Source: Cellvibrio sp.
Lineage (GTDB): Bacteria > Pseudomonadota > Gammaproteobacteria > Pseudomonadales > Cellvibrionaceae
DNA length: 64,000 nucleotides
Direction of reading: 5' to 3'
Assembly: GCA_016712405.1 (NCBI GenBank)
Contig: JADJRD010000001.1
Span: forward strand, 868,001-932,000
Numbering within the stretch: the stretch's first letter is position 1; each line of letters starts with the position of its first letter. Below, piece by piece: positions 8,537-17,373 of this stretch. The translations under genes were made by a program, and so were the position numbers. Under the pieces are notes generated by a model. The model searched no databases and had not been told where the DNA came from. It saw only the letters and a program-made list of their open reading frames with translations.

Positions 8537-11038
8537 TCAGGGACGTAATAACTGCCATTCCCCTTTCGGCCAAATACTGACTCCCCAATCAATGAGACGA
8601 TTGAGTGTTGGTGTCGTGACATACCCACGCTCTTTCAAGGTTTTAACCGATAAATAGTAATAATCCGCCATAAAACCTTGCCCAGCCAGATCATAGGTCC
8701 ATGCAGGATTGTAATGAGCAACATAGTCCACCGTTTCAAAAGTGGCGGAATCACGATTCGGACTATTATCGTCCAGTCGTCGCGTCCATTGATCCGGCCG
8801 GTAACGCTCAACTGTATCCAGAAACGCGAGCGCTAAGGCCTCCTGTAACTGTTTGCGTTCTTCCAGATTAATCTGACCAGCTGCTTCTGCCTGATCCATA
8901 AAAGGCACACCCACACCTTGGAAGATATGGCGTTGCATAAATCCACAAGTACAGCCGGCAAAATAATTCGGTGCCCAGTCGGTCGGTCGTGTCTGATAGA
9001 ACCAGAAAATCGACCAAGCCAGACGATAAGGATGCATTGGACCATCATTATAAAAACCCGTACCGCCGCGATGCATACCACCCAAGTGTGCCGGATGGTA
9101 GTTCCAATCGATACCCTCTGAACCAGAACGCCAACCACCATTAACTATTTGCTCAAGTGAATACCATGAAGTAGTCAGATATTCGCCCGGCTTAGTGAAA
9201 ACGAAACTATTAGGATCACCACTACCCGCCACCCCTCCAGGCCCCATGAAGTGCGGGGCTAATTCAAATAAAGTTCGGTGAGGCATAGGCCAGCTGCGAT
9301 GATTGGCTGGAATCCCTCGCTCAGGAGATCCGGTGGCAACCGTTCCTCGAACGGGATCAGTGACTGTATAGGCTGCATTGAGATTAGATCGACTACCAAT
9401 CTCCTCAAGCTTATATTTCTTCATTAGCTCCCACATGCGTATGGCGTACCAAGCATTAGAGGCGAGGCCTTGTCTTGATCGAGCAAGCGGATCGCTAGGC
9501 TGAAACGGACCGCCGGGCATACCAGGACTTGGGCAACCGTCCATTTCGATGATCCCCAAACATGAATCAGATACAAGCCCCACCTCCGGTACCAAGAATC
9601 TGTAGTGCTCTCCATCTTAGTAAAACGAAATTTTTCCAACCAGGTTGTGGCAACTTTAAGCCGATCCAGCGGGTTTTGTTGATCGTTCGCTGGCGCAGTA
9701 TCACCGTCATAGGGTTTTAATTGACTTGGGTCAGCAACCATGTCCTCCAACGCAATTGTTGGCAGCCATGCGCTCCAATCGGGGTATTGAAATGCTTGAG
9801 GCATCTCGCGCGGATTTAAGAATCCAGTAGCACCCAATCGATTAGGGTCATAGACGCCACCTGGGAACATATAATCTTTCATCTGACTATCGCTTTCCAA
9901 AACCGCATCAACACCCGCACCCGCTGCCCACAACTCAACCGGTTTAGCGTCCAACCCCGGGCCAGGCTGGTAAGGTGGATTCCATGGGCGACCGGCTTCC
10001 GATATTTTCACCCCTTGCGGCAAGCGGGAATCTTGCGAGCGAATGTAGGAAGCAATTTGTTTACCTTGCAGCTCACTTAACCCGTGGAACATAGAACGGG
10101 CAATGATCGACTTGTTTGAATAGTTGAAATATTTGAGATCATATCCCTCGCTCTCATGACAACTTGCACACTTTCCATGTATGGGGGTTTGCCCAAAATC
10201 GGTAAGTGCAGCCCTTGACCACAACACATCACCAGCGGCTATATCGGTTGGGTTATTTAAGGGGGGCTCCCAGTCATCCGGGTTATCCTGAACAAAATTG
10301 TCCGTTAGCAGCGTTTGCCCATTCGCATCGCGAACATCCATGGCCAATACTCGCCAACCGCTAGATACACCATCGGTTGCATCAAATCGAAACTCCAGTG
10401 TATTGGCGCCCACCTTCAAACCTGGGCTTCCAAGCGCGTCAATGGCCACTCGAACACGAACAGTCATATAGGTTCCATTCAAGCAACCGTATTCTGCCTC
10501 ATGCTTTTCGCAACTCATGGCCGCATTGCCATTCATCAATTGAACCCAGGGGCCTCCATTCAAACGCACACTTCCCTTGGAGCCCGGACGAACAGATCCA
10601 TTAAATTTCATCGCAAACTCACCATCTTCCCGCCAAGTCAGGCGGTGAGTTCTGAGCCACAAGTAACTTGCCGAAGACGGCGCTCCCTTTACCAGAATGG
10701 TGGCAGGCTCAATCAAACCAGGCGCTCCCGACAACACTTCGATGGGTAATTGGGTTATGGCCGATAGGCTTCCAGCACTTGAGCTGGATTTGCTTGAACT
10801 GGACTGCCCAATTGAACTACGAGCATAGGAGTTTGATGAGAGTGAACTAGCTAGCGCACTGGAGACGACCGTTGAACTTGAGACTGAACTAGCAACTGAT
10901 GAAGATATCACCACCGCATTACTTGTCGGAGTGACCGCACCAGAGTCTTTAGAGCCCCCACCTCCGCCACCACCACAAGCAGTCAGCGAAAACACTATCA
11001 GGAATAAGTTGACCGGCAAAAACCCTTTTTAAACCCAT
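8537..11038 (-). CDS. Poly-Ser-linker lipoprotein with c-type heme motif (gene 1; frame broken)
   Basis: Two long overlapping frames (9424-11019 and 8537-9595) join into one protein of about 830 aa if one base is changed near 9545. The N-terminus is a lipoprotein signal ending LTAC, then a poly-Gly stretch and a long Ser-rich linker. An all-beta domain and a heme motif CASCH (near 10160) follow, then a large C-terminal region without a recognised family. The frame starts at a TTG (11019), but removing one A from the run at 11018-11022 would extend it to an ATG at 11038 and give a normal MGLKR leader, so I prefer 11038. An FNR-type box lies just upstream. Likely an outer-membrane or periplasm-facing electron-transfer or oxidising protein (inference). 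Confidence 0.6.
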
Positions 11039-11105
11039 TGTTGACCCATTGTTGAATGATTTCCAAACTAGCATAACCGCCTCTTGGTTGATTATTGATC
11101 TTGAT

Positions 11106-11119
11106 TTGATAACAATCAC
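11106..11119. promoter_or_regulatory. FNR/ANR-type box upstream of heme lipoprotein gene
   Basis: TTGATAACAATCAC matches 9 of 10 positions of TTGAT-N4-ATCAA. It sits about 70 bases before the probable start of gene 1 and beyond the 3' end of narK1, so gene 1 is the only sensible target. Confidence 0.5.
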
Positions 11120-11235
11120 AAGAGTACAAAAATAAAAAGCTAAAAACGTTGATTCTTATCATCAAAAACAAAGTTGATGGTGTGTTGGGGGTGCAGCCTT
11201 TTCGTTAGCAGACTTCACCCCCCTGCTTCATCGCA

Positions 11236-12498
11236 TTATTCTGCGGTGGCTGTATTTTTTCGTATGGATTCTTTCTCTGCATGCACGGGTCGTACTTCAG
11301 AAAAGTACATCCACATCAGTGATGTCCAAATAATGCCAAACATCAACATGAAAGCAGAAGATCTAACGCCAGTGAAATCCACCAATAAACCAAATAAAAT
11401 TGGAAGGATAAAACCACCCAATCCACCCGCCAAACCTACCACACCGGAAATCACACCAATATTTTTTGGATAATCATCAGAAAGGTATTTGAATACGGAT
11501 GCCTTACCTACAGCAAAAGCGACACCCATGGTAAACATAAAAATGGTAAAACTAATCGGACCCAATCCCAAATAAAAACTCACAGGACCAGTAAGAGTAG
11601 TGATAACAATTTCTGTTGGTGGATAAGACAAGAAAAATAAACAAACCAAGGAAATCCACAACACCCACCAAGTCACTGTGTGCGCACCAAATCGGTCAGA
11701 GTAATAACCACCCAATGCACGTAACACACCACCAGGCAAACTAAAACAGACCGCCATCAAGGCTGCCATTTTCAAATCAAAACCATATTCAGTGATGTAG
11801 TACTTGGTCATCCACAAGGACAATGCCACATAACCACCAAAAACGATTGAATAATATTGACTGTAACGCCACACACGCGGATCTTTTAGAACAGCCAATT
11901 GTTGCTTGATTGTGATATTTGAAGAAACTTTATGTGATGGATCAGAGAATGTAAAAAACCAAAATAAAATGGCAATAACCAACATTAATACGGCATAGAC
12001 TTGTGGTACATAAGTCCAACCAAAGGCCACCACAATTAACGGTGCAACCAACTTGGTGACAGCAGCACCTGTATTGCCTGCACCAAAAATTCCCATTGCC
12101 AAGCCTTGTTGATCTTTTCTAAACCAACGAGCGCAGTAAGCAATACCTACCGTAAAAGAACCACCAGCAACACCCACAAATAAACTCAAGACTAAAAATT
12201 GCCAGTATTGTGTTGCGTAAGAAATCAACCAAATGGGGATAACGGTGGATAACATCAGAATAAAAAATACAATACGCCCGCCAAACTTGTCCGTCCAAAT
12301 CCCCATGGGTAGACGAATAAGTGAACCCGTCAGCACTGGCATGGCAATCAATAAACCAAATTGCGTTTCGTTTAATGAGAGCATGGATTTAATGGGAATA
12401 CCGATAACGGCAAACATCATCCAAATCATAAAACAAACGGTAAAGGATACCGTGCTGGCGATTACCACCGACCAGGCTTTGTATTCTTGTGTTGCCAT
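11236..12498 (-). CDS. narK1: NarK1-type nitrate transporter (MFS)
   Basis: 420 aa from the ATG at 12498, which has GGAGTG 7 bases before it; a start 18 bases further out is possible but less good. Twelve hydrophobic segments fit the major facilitator superfamily. FAVIGIPIK in the first helix and RLPMGIWTDKFGGR in the second loop are typical of the type I nitrate/proton symporters in the NarK family. Its role would be nitrate uptake at the start of respiration, before nitrite is available for exchange. A NarL-type palindrome lies 128 bases upstream. A second, different NarK is at 47279-48892. Confidence 0.85.
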   Translation of the reverse strand: MATQEYKAWSVVIASTVSFTVCFMIWMMFAVIGIPIKSMLSLNETQFGLLIAMPVLTGSLIRLPMGIWTDKFGGRIVFFILMLSTVIPIWLISYATQYWQFLVLSLFVGVAGGSFTVGIAYCARWFRKDQQGLAMGIFGAGNTGAAVTKLVAPLIVVAFGWTYVPQVYAVLMLVIAILFWFFTFSDPSHKVSSNITIKQQLAVLKDPRVWRYSQYYSIVFGGYVALSLWMTKYYITEYGFDLKMAALMAVCFSLPGGVLRALGGYYSDRFGAHTVTWWVLWISLVCLFFLSYPPTEIVITTLTGPVSFYLGLGPISFTIFMFTMGVAFAVGKASVFKYLSDDYPKNIGVISGVVGLAGGLGGFILPILFGLLVDFTGVRSSAFMLMFGIIWTSLMWMYFSEVRPVHAEKESIRKNTATAE

Positions 12499-12625
12499 AC
12501 ATTCACTCCAGAGCAAGAAATATTTGCGAAATAATGCAAAGAATTTTCACATTATTTCATCTGGAGTCTATCGGGAATTAACCACTGTCACCATCACCAC
12601 AAAGATGGATAATGGCAGCCGCGCC

Positions 12626-12641
12626 TACCCACATAGAGGTA
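12626..12641. promoter_or_regulatory. NarL-type 7-2-7 palindrome upstream of narK1
   Basis: TACCCAC-AT-AGAGGTA matches 13 of 14 defined bases of the NarL/NarP heptamer pair TACYYMT-N2-AKRRGTA. It lies between ubiV and narK1, about 135 bases from the narK1 start. Confidence 0.6.
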
Positions 12642-12651
12642 GAGCAGAAGT

Positions 12652-13539
12652 TTACGTTTGCGATGCAATCAATAAATCTTTGCCGGCTTGGTCATGCCAG
12701 AAACCGTTACAATCAGGCTTGCTTAAAGGAAATGCGACAGGCTGTTTTAGTTGATTTTGAAAATTCTGCAGCCAGATAAATGTGTCGTCCAGTTGTGGAC
12801 TCAATCGAAGTACATCAACCATACCCATCAAATCTTGAATATCATTAATCAAGTTATAACGAAAACCTGATTGAGTTTGCAAACCATTAAGTGTAAACAT
12901 TTCATCACCTTCCTGTGTTTTGACTAATCGTCCAGCAGGATAATGTTTACAACATAATTCACAGGAATCTTTTACCTTGCCCTCTGACCGAGCAGTAAAA
13001 CATCGTGCCGACCAAGCCAGAGGCAAATACCCAAAAGCCAATAACTCTGTAGAAAAACAATCCCGCACATCGGTAATTTCACTTGCCGTTAATAAGTCAT
13101 GAATCCATCGTTTTGGCAATTCCACAGGCATCACCCATCGCTGCATGCCCATACGCATTAAATAGCGCAATGTTTGCGGGTTGTAACAATTCAGGCTATT
13201 ACCCGCAATAAAAGGCAATCCACGCTCAGATAAAAGCCCCACAACACCCATATCATTGGCTTCAACAACAAACTCTCCGTTATCACAATAACGTTGCACT
13301 TCGCGTAAATCGGCAGGCGACTCTAATAATGTCATACTCGAAAGCACAACTTCTTTACCCGCTTCCCGCAATTGATGCGCGACTCCTAAATAATCATCAA
13401 GTCGTAATTCGCGACGCTTTGCACAAACAGTTTCACCCAAATAGACTATATCCACATTAGAATCTGCGGCTTGTCGATAAAATGTTTCAACACGGTTTTT
13501 GTCCCAAAAATAATGAATGGGACCTAATGAAAATTTCAT
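12652..13539 (-). CDS. ubiV: Oxygen-independent ubiquinone hydroxylation protein UbiV (U32 family)
   Basis: 295 aa from the internal ATG at 13539; the longer frame would overlap ubiU, and MKFSLGPIHYFW is the usual UbiV start. With UbiU it forms the iron-sulfur heterodimer that hydroxylates ubiquinone precursors without oxygen. Candidate cluster cysteines include the CELCCKHYP segment. It begins 13 bases after ubiU ends, so the two are one transcript. Its place next to narK1 fits the need for ubiquinone during nitrate respiration. Confidence 0.88.
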   Translation of the reverse strand: MKFSLGPIHYFWDKNRVETFYRQAADSNVDIVYLGETVCAKRRELRLDDYLGVAHQLREAGKEVVLSSMTLLESPADLREVQRYCDNGEFVVEANDMGVVGLLSERGLPFIAGNSLNCYNPQTLRYLMRMGMQRWVMPVELPKRWIHDLLTASEITDVRDCFSTELLAFGYLPLAWSARCFTARSEGKVKDSCELCCKHYPAGRLVKTQEGDEMFTLNGLQTQSGFRYNLINDIQDLMGMVDVLRLSPQLDDTFIWLQNFQNQLKQPVAFPLSKPDCNGFWHDQAGKDLLIASQT

Positions 13540-13552
13540 TGAACTGGTAGAG

Positions 13553-14554
13553 TTATCGCCACTCACGCTCATACGCCCCCAAAGTTGTTTGCTGACCTTC
13601 TGACAAACTCGATAAAGTTTTTTTCCATTGGGATTCAACAGAAAATTGTTGTGCATTTTTTTTACAAGCATCAATGGCTTGACGCCACACACGAGTCACC
13701 TGGCCAACATAAGCCGCACTGCGTTGTCGTCCTTCTATTTTTAACGAACAAATTCCCAGTGACATTAATTCAGGCAATAATTCCATCGAATTCAAACTCG
13801 TAGGCTCTTCAAGAACATGAAATGCCGGCTGAGTTTCATCTGCAACAAATCGACCTTTACATAAAGTTGGATATCCAGCAGTTTCGCCCGGACTAAAACG
13901 ATCAATCAACAGATTATTCAACCGAGATTCCAAATGATCCCCGGTATTTTCCCAACGCACAAACTCAGCAGGCGAACAAGCACCAAAAGTATTCGGTGAT
14001 TGACCCGTTAAATAGGAACTGAGATAACAGCGCCCTTCCGCCATAATGCACAAGCTACCAAAAGCAAAAACCTCCAAGGGAACTTGTGTGGTATTCGCAA
14101 TATTTTTCACCTGAGCAATCGATAAAACACGAGGCAACACAACACGCTGAACATTAAATTCCTGAGCATAAAAATTAATTGCCGCAGGATTCGTTGCAGA
14201 TGCCTGAACAGATAAATGAATTTCCATTTCGGGATAACGTCTGGCGGTGTATTCCAACAGACTGATATCGGCAAGAATTAATGCATCCACACCCGAATGT
14301 GCAGCCTCATCAACTGATTCGGCCCACTGACGCCAGGAATCAGGATGTGCAAATGTATTGATAGCCAAATGAATTTTTCGTTTGTGCTGATGGACATAAT
14401 CCGCCGCTTCACGCAATTTAATCGCATCCAGATTCAATCCAGCGAAATGCCGTGCATTGGTTTGATTTCGTAATCCAACATAAACAGCGTCAGCGCCATT
14501 TTCTATAGCAGCCTTCAAGGCAGGAATATTTCCCGCAGGCGACAAAAGCTCCAC
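13553..14554 (-). CDS. ubiU: Oxygen-independent ubiquinone hydroxylation protein UbiU (U32 family)
   Basis: 333 aa, matching the length of E. coli UbiU (331). It opens with MELLSPAGNIPALKAAIENGADAVYVGL (shown here in parts: MELLSPAGN and GADAVYVGL), the classic U32 start. EGRCYLSSY and FGACSP supply candidate iron-sulfur cysteines, with LCKGRF further on. It is the first gene of a ubiUV pair and is divergent from ubiT, with 81 bases between the starts. A shared anaerobic promoter region is likely, although no convincing FNR box was found there. Confidence 0.88.
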   Translation of the reverse strand: MELLSPAGNIPALKAAIENGADAVYVGLRNQTNARHFAGLNLDAIKLREAADYVHQHKRKIHLAINTFAHPDSWRQWAESVDEAAHSGVDALILADISLLEYTARRYPEMEIHLSVQASATNPAAINFYAQEFNVQRVVLPRVLSIAQVKNIANTTQVPLEVFAFGSLCIMAEGRCYLSSYLTGQSPNTFGACSPAEFVRWENTGDHLESRLNNLLIDRFSPGETAGYPTLCKGRFVADETQPAFHVLEEPTSLNSMELLPELMSLGICSLKIEGRQRSAAYVGQVTRVWRQAIDACKKNAQQFSVESQWKKTLSSLSEGQQTTLGAYEREWR

Positions 14555-14635
14555 TAACTACCTCCAAAGGTTTATAGCCAAGCTCAGGCTAACTTGGCAT
14601 ATTGGGCTTTCTATTGTTTATCAGGAATGCATAAA

Positions 14636-15133
14636 ATGTTATACCAACAAAGGGTTATGCAAGAGGTAGCGACACGAATTCCGGGCACTCTGCGACTGAT
14701 GCTAAAAAACACCCCTTGGACAATTAAAAAATCCTGTATTCAAAAATGGATGCAGCATAGTTTTCAGAGCTCTATTACTAACGGCGACCTGGATTTCTTT
14801 GAAAAAAAATCACTTAACTTGATAGTGACCGATATCAATCTTCGCTTCAATCTAACATTGAAAAACAAACAATTAACCATTAACGAATACCATCAGAATG
14901 CCGACTGTGAATTCACAGGTAGCTTCTATGATTTATTGTTGATTGCAGCGCAGAAACGTGACCCTGATACACTTTTTTTTCAACGAAAATTAATGATATC
15001 CGGCAACACTGAAGTAGGCCTCGCCATAAAAAATTGGCTAGCCAGTTTGGATATGAAGGCGAGTCTTCACCCTTTAGCACAAGGTCCCTTTGTAAAATTT
15101 ACAGACTGGGTTGACGAATTCACCCACACTTAA
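14636..15133 (+). CDS. ubiT: Anaerobic ubiquinone accessory factor UbiT (SCP2 fold)
   Basis: 165 aa from the ATG at 14636, chosen because AGGA lies 9 bases upstream; a TTG at 14594 and an ATG at 14627 have no suitable site. The segment RDPDTLFFQRKLMISGNTEVGL is nearly the same as E. coli UbiT (key part DPDTLFFQRKL). UbiT carries the lipid intermediate for UbiU/UbiV. It is divergent from ubiU and converges on the hemerythrin gene with a 3-base gap. Confidence 0.88.
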   Translation: MLYQQRVMQEVATRIPGTLRLMLKNTPWTIKKSCIQKWMQHSFQSSITNGDLDFFEKKSLNLIVTDINLRFNLTLKNKQLTINEYHQNADCEFTGSFYDLLLIAAQKRDPDTLFFQRKLMISGNTEVGLAIKNWLASLDMKASLHPLAQGPFVKFTDWVDEFTHT

Positions 15134-15136
15134 TGG

Positions 15137-15637
15137 CTATTCAACAAACAAATAGGCGTTTTCAATATCGATATGCAAACGCAATTCATCAATAAAATGC
15201 TGCACACGAAATGATAAATCCACAAATTCTTCTATTTCAGAATCTCTACAAAATTGCAAATCTTGCTCGATAATATCCAGTTGTAATAGATGCTCGTCGT
15301 GGTTATGGTGAGCAATGCAAGATTCAATATGCAAATAACGTTTTTGATCATCCAGCATTAGCGGAAATATTGTTTTCTCTTCTTTTTCCATATGCACCAT
15401 CAATTCATCCGACAATCGACGCAAACGTCCCGCGAGCTCGTAAAGCTCCCAGGATGACTTTCCCTTAGAGGCCAACTGCTCTGAAGACCAAACTAAATCT
15501 GGCAATGCAAGCCGGTGCTGATAATGAAAATGATGCACAATAAAATAAATCAGATCGGAAACAGCCACTCGCGACCATTGCTTATCTGTCATTGATTTAT
15601 ATTCAGATTCAAGAGTGGAAAAAATGGCCGATTTCAT
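15137..15637 (-). CDS. Hemerythrin-domain protein (RIC-like, without DUF542)
   Basis: 166 aa. Four-helix hemerythrin-type pattern: HHFHYQHR, HMEKEEKTIFP, HNHDEHLL and HIDIEN supply the His/Glu di-iron ligands. It resembles the C-terminal half of RIC/YtfE proteins and lacks the N-terminal Cys-Cys DUF542 domain. A full RIC protein is encoded at 35790-36512. A role in nitric oxide, oxygen or iron-sulfur repair is inferred from the fold and from the ubiUVT neighbours. GGGGTGAG upstream supports the start. Confidence 0.82.
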   Translation of the reverse strand: MKSAIFSTLESEYKSMTDKQWSRVAVSDLIYFIVHHFHYQHRLALPDLVWSSEQLASKGKSSWELYELAGRLRRLSDELMVHMEKEEKTIFPLMLDDQKRYLHIESCIAHHNHDEHLLQLDIIEQDLQFCRDSEIEEFVDLSFRVQHFIDELRLHIDIENAYLFVE

Positions 15638-15674
15638 AGCTCACCCCATTAATAAATATTAGAAAAGCTAGCCA

Positions 15675-17329
15675 TTAATAACTTTCATAGGCTCCGATAT
15701 CCGGCATCTTTCCTTTTGGCACCATAACCTGAATCACATCCAAGTCATATCCAAAAAAAGCCGCCGCATTGACTGCAGGGCTGCTATCTTTTAAACGCAA
15801 ATCGAGGCCTTGTATATTTACCCTATCTTCCAGCATAGAAAATGAAACAAATTCCGGATTAACTGTTTTTTCCGAAACATTCAAACCGGTTGTATTCAAC
15901 AAATCAAATTTGGCCGCCCCCATTAACCAATAAATATTATTTTTGTGGGAAAAGTTTGACCCCATCACATTCCGAACAATTGCATGATTAGTAACAACAA
16001 TATTGTTTTCAAGTACAATTGAACTCAACATTGGATCAGTATTTCGCGATGAATCTTTTAAGTCCATCAGCATGCCTATACTCCCCATCCTCCGGGGGAT
16101 TGAGGTTGTGTAGGCAAAAAAGTGTTATTAATTATTTTTACTTCATAAGTAAGCAAATGATTCAGTGAGTCCAATGGCTCGCTATGATCAAAATGAAACA
16201 ATATGCCCGAATGACCTCCGTTCAAATAGACGTTGTATGCAATCGTCATGTTTTTGACTGCGCCATATGCCTCCATAAAAATTAATCCATCTTCTAAAAA
16301 ATTGTGATGAATATGAATATCCTCGGATATGTACTCGTAACCCGGCTGATCATCTCCCGAAATATAACCATAATACTCAAAAGCACTCCCATCCGGCCGC
16401 GTCATAGTATCGTTGACACATCGAACCATTCGATTCCAGGCAAACTCAAGTGACTTACCCACGAAAACTATACATATACCACCGCTATTACCTCCTTTTG
16501 AACCAATATTTCTAATGTAATTAGAGAGAATTTTTTGATGTTCTCCATGCGCCCTTATGCCACCCGATGCGCCATCTATATCCATTCCACCGATAATTAT
16601 GTGGTGACTGGAGTGGTCCAAACTAACACCCCAAACCTTTTCCGCATTTTTGATACGAATATCAAATATGTGGATATAACGGCCTTTGACGCTTATGGCA
16701 TCCACTAATTTAGTTTTATCCCAGAGCGCTCTTGGGTCTTCAATAGTGGGTAATTCTCCTTGTCCGTAGGCTTCTATAATGATCGGATACTCTTCAGTAC
16801 CCCAGTCGTCGCTGTCTAAATAGAGATGCTGATTGGTAAACACTGATCCTCTGGACAAACGTACACTATCTCCCGGCTGTAATTTTATTTTTCCAAGTCG
16901 ATCCAAACTTTTCCAAGCTAAATCAGGGCTGGTTCCAGCATTCTGATCATCACCTCCTTGTGAATCGATGTAGTATGAGACGAGATTATTTTCCGAACGA
17001 TACTCCTGCAAAAGATTGGTATTGATTGGCACCAATACACTACTACTCGAGCTTGATATCGAACTTCTCAATGAACTTGATGCAGAAACTTGAACGACCG
17101 AAGACACTGAATTACGACTGTAGGACAAGGATGAAACCGTATTAGCTGATGACATCGATGCGCGGGTTGCCCCCGAGGAGATCTTGCTCTGCGATGAGAT
17201 CGGCGGTGTCACACTACCATCCGCCGATGGCTCGTTTGAACTCCGCCGCCAGAAATGCCTCCGCCGAAAGAGAAGGCAAAAATGACCGACGCAAAGCCAA
17301 GAAATAACTTTGTGTGCCCTTAAACGCAT
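15675..17329 (-). CDS. Poly-Ser-linker beta-helix protein (gene 2; frame broken)
   Basis: Two frames (16076-17329 and 15675-16088) join near 16080 into about 550 aa. The body starts YYIDSQGGDDQNAGTSPDLAW, the usual opening of right-handed parallel beta-helix proteins of the pectate-lyase-like fold (key part GDDQNAGTS). Repeated short NN/HH strands follow (HIHHNF, IAYNVY, IINNTF). Its sequence is close to the last domain of gene 5. The leader is damaged: one frame reads MRLRAHKVISWL, but the expected lipobox Cys and poly-Gly lie in another frame, and the Cys codon now reads Phe. It is the last of five tandem lipoprotein genes, 44 bases after gene 3. Confidence 0.6.
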
Positions 17330-17373
17330 TCTGCACCCTTACTAGTCATATCCAAAATCAAGCATTAATAACT

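Noticed and set aside
9400..9600. Two separate genes at the end of gene 1
   Set aside because: The second frame has no leader or ribosome site and continues the first without a gap, so one frame-broken gene is more likely.
11028..11056. Short direct repeat ACCCATTGTTG near the start of gene 1
   Set aside because: Two copies of about 11 bases; likely a small local duplication, and it only makes the start codon ambiguous.
14600..14625. FNR-like site between ubiU and ubiT
   Set aside because: Only one half (ATCA) matches; the other half matches two of five bases.
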